Assembly (NCBI GenBank): GCA_027475525.1
Contig: JAMWFC010000049.1
Location: 2,836,947-2,900,946, forward strand
DNA: 64,000 bases
Direction of reading: 5' to 3'
Source of the DNA: Macrolepiota albuminosa
Lineage: Eukaryota > Basidiomycota > Agaricomycetes > Agaricales > Agaricaceae
The notes below the pieces were generated by a model that ran no database searches, was not told the DNA's origin, and was given only the letters and a program-made list of their open reading frames with translations. A program made the position numbers and the translations under genes. Of the stretch, positions 30,551 through 42,420 are shown piece after piece. Within the stretch, counting starts at the first letter, position 1. Each line of letters starts with the position of its first letter.

Positions 30551-31650
30551 CTACTGCCATCTGTAAGTCCTACACCCCGGAGGACCGTTTTCCGGATGCC
30601 GTTGCTGGAAGTCCTGGAGTTTGTCGAGGGCGCCGTCGAGGTTTCGGCGCGGTTCCCAAGTGTTGTCCTCTGGGCCATATTTCTTCCATCGTACGAGGAA
30701 GTGGGGTCGTCCATGAATGTTCCGGGCATCGAGGATGTCTTCAACCTCATAATGATACTCGTCCTTGACCTCGACCAGAGGAGGGGGTTTGGGGCGTTGT
30801 TTGGAGAAGGGATCTGGGGGGTGTCGTTCCAGGAGGCGGACGTCAAATACCAGGTGCAGACCTTTAAGTCCTGGGGAGAGCTTGATCTTGTAGGCGTGGG
30901 ATGAGACTTTCTTCAAGATCTTGAACGGGCTGAGGCGCTTGTGATCAAGCTTTGGGGAGGGCCAGCGGGTGCAGAGATGGTGTTGGTCTAACCATACCTT
31001 TGTCCCGGGGGTCCAGTCGGGGGTGTCTTCCCGTTTCCGGTTGGCATGTTTTGCATAGGCCTGGTTTACGGTGTCGATCTCTTCTCGGAGGAACTCATGA
31101 AGGGATTGGAGATCCCAGGTGACCTCATGGGTGGTGTGCGATGGGATATCCCAGAGCGAGAGGGTCAGTCGTGGGTGGTATCCCTTGTTGGCGAAGAAGG
31201 GCAATACTCTGATGGCGGAGTGCGGCGTATTGTTGTAGGTAAACTTGGCCAGGGGGAGCTCGGTGCACCAGTCGTTCTGTAAGTAGTTGATGTACAGCTG
31301 GAGGTACTGCTTGAGAAACTGATTGACCCTTTTGGTCTGACCATGTTTTGGGGTGGTAGGCAGTAGAGAGGTTGGTCTTTACTTCGAGGTCCTTACACAG
31401 GGAGGTCCAGAACTTGGACATGAAGAGTGGGCCACGATCGGAGACAATGTCGTCCGGGAGTCCGTGTTTGGCAAAGATGTGCTCAAGGAACAGCCGGGTG
31501 AAGTCCAGGGCGGTGTCCGTGGTGTGGCAGGGTAGGAAGATGCCCTGTTTGGTTAGCCTACACACAACAACGAGAATGGCATCGAACCCTTCAGATTCTG
31601 GGAGTTCGACAATGTGATCCAGGGATATGGAAGACCAGAGGCGTTGTCTG
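30551..31650 (-). pseudogene. Integrase and chromodomain of chromovirus B
   Basis: WSSISLDHIVELPESEGFDA (first Asp), GLPDDIVSDRGPLFMSKFW (second Asp), STAYHPKT, then in another frame GQ.KRVNQ where the catalytic Glu is expected, [20 protein letters not shown], linker ([26 protein letters not shown]) and chromodomain [36 protein letters not shown]. The 31204-30551 part is open to the stop. The third catalytic position reads Lys instead of Glu, a G-to-A change. Confidence 0.8.
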
Positions 31651-32545
31651 TGAACTATCTCTAGGCGACGAGCAATACGAGTCCACAGTGAAGTCGGGAT
31701 GCCCTGCTGAAATAGGCGATGCTCCTCGTTAATATAGAGCTTGCCGTTCTGCAGAAGCCACCTAGCGATTTTCTGGAACTCGCGGTAATACGTAGAGAAC
31801 GCGCCAAGCGAAGATGTGCCGTTGTCGAAAGATTCCTGAACTAGTTTCTGGAGCTCGTTTACCGTGTATCGGGTAGCCTCCTTGGCGCCAGGGTACAGCT
31901 GGATCACTGCCGTCTTCCAGTCCTCATACGAAGCGCCTTGGGCTGGAACTGGCGGTGCGGCAGGGACAAAGGTGGCAAACTCGGTCAAACCAGTCCACGT
32001 CTCTGCCGTGTCATATGATACGTATCTTGCCGCGTACTCCTTCATCTGTGTGTGGTCGGTAATGTTACAATCCCTAAACAAATACTCTAATTCCTTGAAA
32101 TATTGGGAAAGCTCCCGTGGCTTGGTCTCGTCCCATTTCGGTGCCGAGAAGTGGTTACGTGGTGGCATGCGCTGGACTTGTTGTTCCATAGCGACTGTGT
32201 TGGCGAGTTTGGTTAGTGGAGGTGGGGAAGGAGTTCTAGGTATTGGCGACGGGGTAAGAGAAATGGCGAATTGAGAAAGCGGTGTTAAAGGAGTGATGGG
32301 AGTGACTGATTGCGGTAAGGCAAAGGGCGACGCTAAGGGGTCGTCGGCACTATAATCGAGGGAATGCGGGAAGAGATCAGGAAAAGCGTCTACAGTGGCG
32401 TTCTGTAGTTCCTGGGCTAGAGAGAGACCCGGTAAGGCACCAGGTGGTTGTGGAGTTGATGGGTGGGAAGGAGCTATGCCTTCTGCCGACTGCTCTAGCA
32501 GGCGGCGCCTACGCTGAAGACGGGTTTCTGGCGGAATTCTGCCCT
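31640..32545 (-). pseudogene. gag: Gag of the family Y element, truncated
   Basis: A continuous minus-strand frame: Pro-rich N-terminus (PSPIPRTPSPPPLTKLANTV), then NHFSAPKWDETKPRELSQYF, YLFRDCNITDHTQMKEYAAR, WKTAVIQLYPGAKEATRYTV and LQNGKLYINEEHRLFQQGIP. This matches the capsid layout of basidiomycete gypsy elements. No zinc knuckle: the frame passes at about 31650 into chromovirus B integrase (IVHRQRLWSSISLDHIVELP) without a stop. No internal stop was seen in this part. Confidence 0.65.
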
Positions 32546-32572
32546 AGAGATCCCTCGCGGTGGGCTCCAATT

Positions 32573-33509
32573 TGATGACGCCCAAAGTTTGGTCAGTAAC
32601 AAATGTAGCTAAAGTGTTACCGTACCAAGAGTTTGCGTTGGGCGCGCTATAAGTGATTTGAGGAGTCCCGGGCAGGTCCCAGAGAACGCGTCTGTGAAAA
32701 AGGGTAAAAGTCGGTAACGGGTGTTGGCAAGTGTCAAGCGCTAAGGTAAAGCGCCTAAGGAAAATGCGGTAAGTGAACACGGCAAAGGTAAGCGGCAAGA
32801 GCACGATAAGCTTAGCGAGGTCTAAGCGTCAATAATGCCTGCCGTAGTTGCAAGGCGCGAGTGTGTCGGGTGTTGGCGAGCGTCTGTAACTGCCGATGAG
32901 TTCGACGTTGCCGACCGTAGCGTAAATGAGCTCTTGAGCGTAAGGGAGACTAAGGAAAAGGGGAGACTCTGGTCTATTCGTCTGTTCCTCTATGTACAAA
33001 TCGGTAAGTACTTTTATACTACAATGAGTTCGCCGTCGCCAGTGGCTAATGACACCAGAGTGCGGTAAACTGGAAAATTTCAAAGGGGTAGCTCCAACGG
33101 TTTCAGATCCCTACCGTCTTTTCAAGACCCTTGGCGCCAGCAGGCGGCAGATCGCGGTGCTAAACCATCACTCCATCACTCTTCTGTCTGTCAGAACACC
33201 TAAGCGACGTTAGGCGCCAAATCGAGACGCTAAGCGGTGTCAGACGCCAAGGTCAAACGCCAAGCTGTCCGTCAGTTTTTGATAGATCATCAGACTTCTC
33301 GCTAAGCGCTGTCGTCAGTGACTGATGCCATCTGTCAGTTGTCATTCTGTCTGCCGTCGGCGCTATCATTGATCGGATCTGCTTCTTGCCGTGCGCGGCC
33401 GTCAAATATCGCCCAAATTGGATAATTAGCGCGCGCTAAGGTATTTTGAGTTGGTGCCGCGTTGCCGTCGCCTGCCGTTGATGCGCTGATCCTGTATGGG
33501 GTCCTATCA
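32573..33509 (-). repeat. LTR, family Y, minus strand
   Basis: 937 bp; plus-strand ends TGATGACGCCCAAAG and GGGGTCCTATCA. Same family as 4368-5186. Rich in CGCTAAG and GGTAAG repeats. Confidence 0.75.
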
Positions 33510-34510
33510 CCGTAGGGTCAGTGCTGGGGGACCTTAGCCCAGAGGCAGGGTTTGCATGATCAAATGTAGCGGGTCACGTCCTTCTTCAATCCTGGCCAAA
33601 AATAAGTCCAGGAGATGAGTTGGAGGGTCTTACATATTCCGGGGTGTCTCTGGAGCTTGTGGTCATGGTGTTGGCGGAGAACGTTGTAGCAAAGTCAGGC
33701 GTGATTCAGGACGTAGATGTGGCCGTCCTGGAGGAGGAGTTTTTTGTCGGAGGACAAGGAGAAGGCAGGGTCCCGGTTGGTTCCGTTGGAGGGGTTGCAA
33801 GGGTCATGGTCAGTGAAGTACTTGTCTCAGGGGGCACGGCGTATCTGGCTCAGGGTTCCTTCATCGTTTAAAATCAGTACGGCATTCAGATGTTTGGGAG
33901 GGATCACTATGCAATGATTGAATGCATTGCATTCTGCCTCAAACGACTTCTTGGAGTAGATGTCTGGTCGTCGGGTGAGGGCATCAGGTTTAGCCCCAAG
34001 TCATCCTGGGTGGTACTGGATCGTGAAGTCGTACTCTGAGAGGATCTCGGACCATTGGGCCTGCCGTCGACTGAGTTGCTTGGTCATGGTGAAGTACTGC
34101 AGGTTGTTGTGATCCGAGTAGACTTGGATCTGGTGCCGGGCTCCCTTGAGGTAGGCTCGCCATTGTTTGAAGGCTTCGATAATGGCGAGGAGCTCCTTGT
34201 CATAGATGTCATAATTGAGCTCGGCGTCAATCATGGACTGGGTGTAGAAGGCAACTGGCCGGGGCTCCCCACTGTCAGATCCCATCTGCAAGAGAATCCC
34301 GGTGATGGCGTAATTGGAGGCGTCACATTCTAGGATGATCGGGAGGGCGGGGTCGTAGTGCCAGAGTACAGGGGCAGCTGTGAAAGCCTTCTTGAGCAGG
34401 TTAAAGACACTCTGGCACTTACTGTCCCAGTTCCATGCCACGTCCTTGCGTGTGAGCCAGTTGAGGGGTTTCGTGATACTGGAGTAGTTGTCTATAAACC
34501 TCCGGTAGAA
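33510..34510 (-). pseudogene. RT end, RNase H and zinc finger of chromovirus B
   Basis: FIDNYSSITKPLNWLTRKDV, DSKCQSVFNLLKKAFTAAPV, LECDASNYAITGILLQ (RNase H Asp), DKELLAIIEAFKQWRAYLKG, SDHNNLQYFTMTKQLSRRQA, then broken LGAKPDALTRRPDIYSK and an H2C2-type finger (HPGICKTLQLI..FWPGLKKDV). Open 34441-34001 with stops afterwards. Confidence 0.75.
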
Positions 34511-34571
34511 GAGATTAGATCTTTGCCTGAATTAACCCTGGCCAATCTAATTGATTTGGCCGGATCATTAA
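34511..34571. repeat. Direct repeat at one end of the Ngaro-like element
   Basis: GAGATTAGATCTTTGCCTGA..GGATCATTAAT; contains the near-palindrome GGCCAATCTAATTGATTTGG. Differs from the copy at 38707-38768 at about five positions. Confidence 0.75.
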
Positions 34572-34760
34572 TTCAGAGCTGCTGAGAGAATGGTGTTGTA
34601 TGTAGAGGGAAGTGAATAAGATGAGATGATGCGATGATGATTGAGTAAGACTTCTAAGTTGAGCACATGTTTTGCAATAAGAAATTGTTATTTCTCAAGT
34701 CCTGGGAAGTTCTCAAGCGTTGGAACCCTGATCCTGCAAGAGAAAAAGGAGGGCCAAAAC

Positions 34761-35830
34761 TCAAGCCATAACGGTGTAGTCCTGCAGAGCCAGAGGTTCG
34801 AAAGGGGCAAAGTGGTTGAAGGCCATGTGGAGGAGAGATGATAGGCGGAGGATCTGGGAAGGGTCATTTTTGATATATAGTTTGTATGAGTCGCTGCACC
34901 ACCTACCTAGTAACTGGATTTTGTAGTCAGAATACCCCGCCGCTGCTGCTGCTGAGGCTGCACCTCGCCTGAAGCTGTGGCCCGCATAGCGGCCGGGGTT
35001 GAGGCCAGCCAAGGATAAGGCATCTCTGATTGTGGTGACAAAGTACGAGTAAGACAGGGCTTCGCCGTCCAGCTGCTCGAACAGTGGCGCACTGGCGTCG
35101 TGTGGCTGCTTCTTGAAGAGAGTTTTGAGCACGGTGATTGGGCAGGAGGCCTGTCCTGGGGTGGTGGCAATTGTGATGGCAACGCCTTTGCAGAAGGGGT
35201 CGGTTTTGGATGCTGGGAGTGTGAGACAGGCATGTGTTGCATTTTCAAAGTTGGGCAGGAATTTGATTGAGCGGCAGGACAGATTGAGACTTGGTGAGTA
35301 TTTGCTGCCCTTACTGACTGTGAACTCTCCACTGCGCAGGAGGCCTGAGTACACAAGGCAGCAGGCAGCATAGACTGCGGTGTGGCCTGAGCTGGCTGAG
35401 GAGTGCTGTGAGGATTGGTAGTGTGATTGGCTGTACTGGGTGGCGATCTCGCTCGCCATGATAGCACTTGATCCCCCGGATGAGGCACTGGACAAGCGGG
35501 AATTTGGTTGCAGAAAATGCGAGGTTGGCGTTGACGTGAAGGGAACAAATGGCTGATAGATAGGACTTGATAGTTTTGGGCTGGACTCACCCTCTGAGGC
35601 TAGCGATCCATGAGAGGATGGCAGGTTTGGACACTGGTAAGATGGAGCCGTCGGGGTTGTAAAGGCCGTGGAGTAGGAACTGGCGCTGACCTGTGGAGTA
35701 GGTGCGGCGGGTGTTTGTGGTGAGGCCATGCCAAAGGTAAAACAAGATGGTTTGGGGGTGGTGCCGATTTTGGTGATACCACCAAGCTGGAGGCGCTTCG
35801 AGCTCAGTTTCTGATTTAACCAAGGAGCGA
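34761..35830 (-). pseudogene. Tyrosine recombinase of the Ngaro-like element
   Basis: The N-terminal DNA-binding part is in one frame (TNTRRTYSTGQRQFLLHGLY, SKPAILSWIASLRG, TGA at 35587, then VQPKTIKSYLSAICSL, LIRGIKCYHGERDR). The catalytic part is in the next frame: YSGLLRSGEFTV (Arg I), GHSFRRGAASAAAAAGYSDY (His-x-x-Arg), LLGRWCSDSYKLYIKNDP (Tyr). All R-H-R-Y catalytic residues are present. A frameshift near 35410 and the TGA (CGA-compatible) break the ORF. Confidence 0.8.
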
Positions 35831-36330
35831 TTGAGAACATGCGTGTAAAGGAGAAGCGTGAGGCCACATCAGCAATGGAATTCTGAGAAGAGGAGAGCCA
35901 CTCAGAGGAAAAAGAAAAGTCAAGTAGGCAGGCCAAGGCGATCAGGTCCTGCACAAACTTCATTGTGGCCGCAGACTTAATTGTTTTCATCTGAATTGCG
36001 TTGAAAACCGCATTGTTGTCTACATAGAAGACGACGTGATGACCTTTGAAGGAGGGGCCCCAGCACAAGACTGCATAAACGATGGCAAACATCTCTTTTA
36101 CCTGAATGTGCGCTTTCCGCAGTTGGCGTGGGCACCACGCCACGAACCACTCTGCCCTGAGGTGGCTGCCTAGGCCCTTGGAACTGCTGGCATCTGTGTA
36201 GACGTTAATTGTGTGAGGCATTGTTGCTAGGAATCGGATTCCGTTCCAGGCAGGAGCAATGGTGGTCCACCATTGGATGTCCTGCTGAGCGGAGCTGGGG
36301 ATGGGGAAAGGCTGCGGCGAAGTCATATAG
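35831..36330 (-). pseudogene. RNase H domain of the Ngaro-like element
   Basis: TINVYTDASSSKGLGSHLRA (Asp), AHIQVKEMFAIVYAVLCWGP (Glu), VVFYVDNNAVFNAIQ (Asp), SSSQNSIADVASRF (Asp). Open on the minus strand and continuous downstream in a frame that is not that of the recombinase N-terminus. Confidence 0.75.
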
Positions 36331-37500
36331 GTTGCGGATGAAGGCGTGAGCTGCTGGGATTACTTGCAAAGCAAATTGCAAAAACCCCATGAGTTCATCA
36401 AGCTCCCGTTTGGTGCAGCATCGGCGTGAGGACCAAGTCAGCGTGAGATCTTGCAGATAGTCTAGTTTTCCTGGTGGTAGCTGGACCTCCATGGCAAGCG
36501 AGTCCAGCTCTAAGCCCAGGAATTCGATCGTCGTGTCCAGACCTGCGATTTCGGATGGCTAGAATGTGAGGCCAAGCTGTTCCCCAAGATCCAGAGCCCA
36601 GCTCAGGGACCACGCAACGATGCAGGATGGTGTGGAAGGGGGGAAAATGCTTAGAAAGTTGTCCAGGTAGTGGCACACCCTGGCAGGGAGGTTGCGCTGG
36701 AGTATCCAGTGGAGAGCTTCCGCAAAAAGGTTAAAGATGTAGGGAGCAGATCGCGCGCCAAACGCTAGAACGACATCGTAATAGAGATGTCCCAGCCATT
36801 CAAAGCCCAAGAGGTGCCAGTCAGCTGGACAGATGGGGATGTGGCGGAAGGCAGATTCGAGGTCGAGTTTGACCATCTGTGAGCCTGGGCCCGATGCAAT
36901 GAGATCATGAATAGCCTCATCGACCATGTTGTAGACAATGGAGGCCTCCGAGTCGGAGATCCCGTTGTTGACTGAGTGCCCGGCGGGCCAGGAGATATGG
37001 TGGATGCGGCACACTTTTGAGGAGCACTTACAGCTTACGGCCCTGATGGGCGACATGCAAAAGTTGCTCATCAGCGGCGATGAGAATGGTCCTCATGTCC
37101 GCCCACTGGCGACCTGAGAGGTGATGTTGGCCGAGATGGCATCCATGATTTGCACGCTGGCAAACGTGGTTTTGAGATTTGTGCAGCGTTGGTAGACAGA
37201 GCAATCACCTGTAAAGCCAAGATTGGCACCAAAATGTATTATATTGGCTATTGTAGATACAAGTTGCTGGTTAGGGTACTTGTGAAGGTAATGTGCCCAC
37301 GCTGCTGCGTTGAGTGAGGATGAGATGCGGGGGAGTGAAGATGTGTCGATGGAAGGAGCGTTAGCCCGAGGGCCGGTGTTGGGGTGGGGCGGTGGAAGAG
37401 GGAGTGAGGGGACAAGAGGAGCCATAGCGATAAAACCAAGGGACAATGTATGAGAGCCCAAGGACAGGCCTGGGCAAGCCAGGGGGGCAGAGGCAGGACT
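36205..37500 (-). pseudogene. Reverse transcriptase of the Ngaro-like element
   Basis: N-terminal TSSLPRISSSLNAAAWAHYL (37503-37093), then MSPIRAVSCKCSSKVCRIHH, MVKLDLESAFRHIPICPADW, VLAFGARSAPYIFNLFAEAL, catalytic region VCHYLDNFLSIFPPSTP, and FLGLELDSLAMEVQLPPGKL. The active site reads YLDN instead of YLDD. Stops at 37093 and about 36559 and a frame change near 36490 break it. Confidence 0.8.
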
Positions 37501-38466
37501 CACCCTGCCTCGGGCCTAATCCTTGTGCTGAAGTTTGGAGTGATCCGGTTTTCTGCATGCCAGGCAGGTGTGAGTGCAGCCCCAGGGGCAGGGCGTAGTG
37601 GTACACTTGCCTTCATTGAATTTACGACATGGCTCGTTGGGGTTAGATGGTGATCGAGCTGTGGGCATGCCCTTTGACTGCTTTGCAGGAGGAGTCTTTC
37701 AGTGAGTGTAGACATGTTTTGACAGCAGGTCGCTGTTGCGCCGAGCCCACTGGGAGTAGTCCCTGGCCACCATTTCTGCCCTGTGCCTGTTGAAGAAGAT
37801 GGAGTGGTAGGCGAGGACTGCCGGCCACTTGTACTCTACCACGAGCTCAAGAAGCTGCTCAGTGTAAGCCCAGAAGGTCTCCATGGCGGGCGCGTTGTTG
37901 ATGTGGTAGGCTAGGATGCGGAAGTATGTCTGGAGGGGGATTCGGACAGAGAATGGGGACTTGTACTCCTTCGCAGCTCTGTGACTAATCTCGAACTGGT
38001 TGGTGGCACCGTTGAAGATGTATGCAGTCTTGCAGTTGCGGTTGGTCAGGTCCAGCTTGTGTAAGTCTGTGGCTTTGAAGTCGTAGGTGATGATTGCCGT
38101 GAGCACTGCCACATCAGCATTGGAGAAACATGTGCGAAGGGAGAGGGGGATAGCAGATGACGCACCATTAATTCCTATAGCTGCGATGGGAGGGATGAAG
38201 GGGGCTGGAGGCTGGGGAGAGTGATCCAGGACTGGAGCTGGGGAAGGGGGAGGGGGCGAGGGTATGGGCTGAGAACCTAATTCTTCGAGAAGCTGAGCCA
38301 TCATGCTCTTGAGCTGGGTGTGAGAATTTTGGATCTCTGTGACTTCCTCAGCTGACAGCGCAGCCGTCTCTGACGAGGCTGGAGGAGGGGTCATGATACG
38401 TGATGTAGCACGTGCAAAGTGACCGTTGGGAGTTCTGGGAGGTAGAGACGTGTTCCTTATTGGCAT
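37501..38466 (-). pseudogene. gag: gag-like ORF of the Ngaro-like element
   Basis: Open from 38466 to 37699: N-terminal Pro-rich region (PIPSPPPPSPAPVLDHSP), then LSLRTCFSNADVAVLTAIIT, RAAKEYKSPFSVRIPLQTYF, NNAPAMETFWAYTEQLLELV. Past the stop at 37699, a CCCH-like finger CRKFNEGKCTTTPCPWGCTH followed by CLACRKPDH continues to about 37518. It resembles the DIRS-like gag at 16615-17940 in ending with CRxFNxGKC. Confidence 0.65.
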
Positions 38467-38706
38467 GCACTTGTGTGGGTGCTACTGACATCAGATCTCA
38501 AACGTGACACGTGACATAAGAGATAACGAGCGCTGCAAGCATGAAGTGAGACGACGTTGAAAGAAAGAAAGTAAGTACTTGCCTGCGAGCGTGAAGTGAG
38601 ACGACAAGGTGTCCTTTACGTGGCTCACAGCATTATATATAATTTAAACAATGAGATATTAAGACAAAGCATAGTGGCCAGTGTGATGTGTGAAGGGTGA
38701 GAAAGG

Positions 38707-38768
38707 GAGATTAGATCTTCGCCTGAATTAACCCTGGCCAATCTAATCAATTTGGCTGGATCATTAAT
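38707..38768. repeat. Direct repeat at the other end of the Ngaro-like element
   Basis: GAGATTAGATCTTCGCCTGA..GGATCATTAAT, same orientation as 34511-34571. Just inside, GCAAGCATGAAGTGAGACGA and a near copy lie about 50 bp apart (about 38537 and 38587), and a TATATATAA motif is at 38634-38642. Confidence 0.75.
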
Positions 38769-41700
38769 GTCGTGATGTTAAATGGGAAAGAGGTTCCAAC
38801 GATGTTGGATGAGTATTGTAAGCTTACTGTAATGTCCTCTGATTGTGCTTGGGTTGCAAGTACAGTCCGAGCAGTGATCACATCAAATTTGTGCGCACCT
38901 GTAATTTTGGGACTGCCGTTTTTGAAACACAATCAGATTGTAATAGATTACGATGAGCAAACAGTTATAGATAAACGTTGTATGTACAACTTATTGAATC
39001 CGAAACCTGCCGTTCTAGTCATACAAAAGAGATATGTACCGATGTGCGTTAAATTCTGACGTACTATAGATCAACACAAAGAGCTACTGAAGGAGCTCAA
39101 GGCTGCATGTGCAATAAGACGTGCACGCATGGAATATCTTGGCCTCTTTGAGAAGGTGGCAGAGGTCAACGTCATCATGGCAATTAGAGCAAGGGTCAAA
39201 ACCTTGGCATTGAAAACGACCTTGAACAGATACAACTTGGAAATGAAGACCAAATTCAGAGACGTGTTTAAACCTATTGCAAACGTCCAAGACTTACCAC
39301 AGGATGTGCAGGCAGAAATTAGGTTGAAAGAGGCAAACCATGCCATTAAGACACAATCATACCAGTGTCCGCAAAAATATTGTGAGGCATGGAAGATCTT
39401 GATAGACAAACATCTTGAGGCAGGCCACATTCATCTGTCTTTGTCGCAGTTCGCATCACCGGCATTCCTGATCCCAAAGGTGGACCTGGCTGCACTGCCT
39501 AGGTGGGTGAACAACTACAGAGCCTTGAACGCAGCGACGATTCCTGACAACCATCCAATACTATGTGTGGAAGACATTTTGCATGACTGCACCAAAGGAA
39601 AATGCTTTGCAGCCATCGACTTGACAAACGCCTTTTTCCAGATGCCCATGCATCCCAACCACATTGCATTGACTGCGGTCGCCATACCGTTCAGGTTGTA
39701 CAAGTGGCTTGTGATGCCTATGAGCTTGTGTAATGCGCCAGCCATTCAGCAAAGACGAATAACAGCGGTGTTGTGGGAACACATCGGCAAGATATGTCAT
39801 GTCTATTTAGATGACATTGTGATCTGGTCAGAAACATTGGCGGAACACCATGCCAACATGTGGAAAGTTTTACAGGCACTGCGAGAGGCACACATGTTTG
39901 TTAATGTAAAGAGATCGAGTTTGTACCGCATGAGCATAGACTTCTTGGGTCACCACATATCTGCAGAGGGGATCGAGGCAGACACTACGAAGGTTGACCA
40001 CATTCTAGCATGGCTGACCCCACGGATGGCGAAGGAGGTGCGATCCTTTTTAGGATTAGTGCAATATATAGCGGTGTTTCTGCTGGAGTTGGTCGAGCAC
40101 ACGCATTTGCTGCATGCGCTGACAATGCAGGAGTGCGAAGTAAAATTCCCGGTTTGGACAAAGGCTCATCAACAGGCGTTCAAAGCGATTAAAACATTGG
40201 TTGTGAGCCGTGACTGCCTGACAATGATTGATCACAAGGATAAGCAGAAGACAATTTTCATCACAACAAACACAAGTGATCACCGTTCAGGGGGCATGTT
40301 GTCTTTCAGGGATACATGGGAGACAGCCCGACCAGTCGTTTTTGAAAGCCAGGCATTTAAGGGCGCCGAATTGAACTACCCAGTGCACGAGAAAGAGTTG
40401 TTAGCAATAGTACAAGCATTGAAAAAATAGAGAGCAGACCTTTTCAGGTCCACGTTTGTAGTCTTCACAGACCACAAGACGCTGCTGAATTTCAAAAAAC
40501 AGAGGGATTTGTCACAGCCGCAGGCAAGGTGGATGGAGTTCCTTTTGCAATTCAACTGTAAAATGGTCTACATTAAAGGGAAAGATAATATGGTGGCAGA
40601 CGCACTGTCGCATTTGCCACCAGATTGGCCAGACTCAACAGACGCTGTCGGTGGGGCACGGTCCCTGTTGGACATGTTGCAGGGGGAGGAAATTGTTTCG
40701 ACGTGTGTGGGAGTGATTTTGCCTGTGAATCAAGATTCACCGTTCCACACAGTATATTCGCTTGCTCGTCAGGCACCGGTGCCTGAAGTAGTGTGTGCGG
40801 CAGTAATAGGCTCATCAATTGCAATTGACAATGAAGTGTTACAAGAATTGAAACAAGGGTACGATACGGACCTGTGGTGTCAGAATCTGTTGGCTGCAGC
40901 CAGGGGCATGTCGTCTTTGACCCAGAAGGATGGCCTATGGTTTTGTGGTACCCAGCTGTTGGTGCCACGAGTTGGTAATGTAAGAGAACAGATTTTTTGC
41001 ATGGCACATGACTTGTTGGGTCACTTTGGCTTTGACAAGTCATATGAGGCCCTGTGCGGATTGTTCTACTGGCCAAAGATGAGGCGGGACCTGGAGTTTG
41101 GTTACATCCCTGCATGCACGGAGTGTCAACAATACAAATCACCTTTGTCCCGGCCAATGGAGCCATTGCACCCATTGCCGGTACCAGACAGGTGTGGAAA
41201 GTCCATTGCAATGGATTTCATGGGACCATTGCCAGAGGATGATGGCTTCAATTGCATCTTGTCCATCACAGACCAACTTCACTCCGACCTGTGTATAATT
41301 CCAACTAGAGTTGATTTGACAGCGCCACAGTTGGCGGAGTTGTTTTTTGATAATTGGTATTGCGAGAACGGGTTGCCATGTGATATTGTGTGCAACAGGG
41401 ATAAGTTGTTTGTCTCCAAGTTTTGGAAGCATCTGACAAAGCTGGTTGGTGTGAAAGTAAAGATGTCCACAGCTTACCATCCAGAGACAGATGGGACGAG
41501 TGAGCAATCAAATAGAACAATCATCCAGGTGCTGCAATTCCATGTCAATAGAAATCAGAAGTGGTGGGCAAGAGCGCTACCATGAATAAGGTTTGACCTG
41601 ATGAACACTGTTAACAAATCGACAGGCTTTTCACCTTTTGAGCTGAGAATGGGCAGACATCCTAGGATGATCCCTCCATTGGTCCACCATGAGGACACGA

Positions 41701-42125
41701 CATTGCCGGAAGAAGTCACTGCATGGGACATCATCCAATGCCTGGTTACGGACACCATGACGGCCCAGGACAACCTGCTACAGGCTAAGATACAACAGGC
41801 GGTGCAGGCAAATAAAGTCTGCAGAGATGATTGTACGTTTCAAATAGGCGACAGGGTCTTGGTATGCACCAAAGACAACCGGCAACTGTATAAAAAGAAG
41901 GGGCAGAGACAGGTGGCAAAATTAATGCCACGATATGATGGACCCTTTTTAGTCACTGACCTGCACCCAGAAACATCTAACGTGACTGTTTTTAGACCAA
42001 ATGACCTGGAGGCCTATGGACAATACCATATGTCCAAACTCTTATTCTACACCAAAAATAATCCCACCCTGTTCCCAGGAACCAGGCCTGGTATTGATAT
42101 GATGCTGCACCAGAAGTCAAAATAA
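38769..42125 (+). pseudogene. pol: Non-chromodomain Ty3/gypsy pol, 5'-truncated, three stops
   Basis: One frame runs from the Ngaro boundary to TAA 42123 with only three stops: TGA 39057, TAG 40428, TGA 41583. It contains the protease C-terminal part (APVILGLPFLKHNQIVIDY), RT (FASPAFLIPKVDLAALPRWV, AAIDLTNAFFQMPMHPNHIA, intact YLDDIVIWSETLAEH), RNase H (ELNYPVHEKELLAIVQALKK, VVFTDHKTLLNF, KDNMVADALSHLP), H2C2 finger (HDLLGHFGF..CTECQQYK) and integrase (AMDFMGPLPEDD, CDIVCNRDKLFVSKFW, TAYHPETDGTSEQSNR). No chromodomain follows HMSKLLFYTKN. TGA codons fit CGA; TAG 40428 fits TGG (KKWRADLF). The gag and protease start are missing. Confidence 0.85.
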
Positions 42126-42420
42126 ACATTTAATTATGGGCTGAAAACTGTAAGCCTCCTGGTAGCAGTCTCAACAAATTATATCTCCAAAAACACCCCA
42201 ATAAATACACAGACAGTACAGAACAAAGGGCAGGGACCAGCTCAAGCTATCAACTCAACAATAGTCCAACCACTGTTATGGGGAGGGGAAGCATGGGAGC
42301 TGGCAGAGGTGACAAAAGGGGATCAAATTGTGATGATCTAGATCAAGATCTGATCTGACAATGCCCAATTTGATATGACTGAAAGGGGAAAGGGAAAGAA
42401 GCATGGAGGGATGTCAAAAG

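Larger units (their letters stand above)
31640..33509 (-). mobile_element. Family Y gypsy element fragment (LTR plus gag)
   Basis: LTR 33509-32573, a leader (AATTGGAGCCCACCGCGAGG on the minus strand, possibly a tRNA primer site), then gag to about 31640. No pol and no second LTR. It interrupts chromovirus B and its gag runs in frame into the B integrase. Confidence 0.65.
30551..34510 (-). mobile_element. Chromovirus B, minus strand, split and 5'-truncated
   Basis: Minus-strand order: RT end and RNase H (34510-33510), then an inserted family Y element (33509 to about 31640), then integrase and chromodomain (31650-30551). The RT start, protease and gag are missing because the sequence ends at the Ngaro-like element beginning at 34511. 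Frameshift near 31340. Confidence 0.75.
34511..38768 (-). mobile_element. Ngaro-like tyrosine-recombinase retrotransposon
   Basis: Flanked by 61/62-bp direct repeats (34511-34571 and 38707-38768, GAGATTAGATCT.. to ..GGATCATTAAT). Minus-strand order gag, RT, RNase H, tyrosine recombinase, without integrase or LTRs. Direct rather than inverted terminal repeats and this gene order fit Ngaro-type elements known from Coprinopsis and other basidiomycetes. Several frameshifts and stops make it inactive, although the recombinase active site survives. Confidence 0.75.

Noticed and set aside
29580..30560. Long minus-strand frame of 326 codons
   Set aside because: Low-complexity Pro-rich translation opposite a spliced plus-strand reading in GC-rich DNA; it spans several unrelated sequence blocks.
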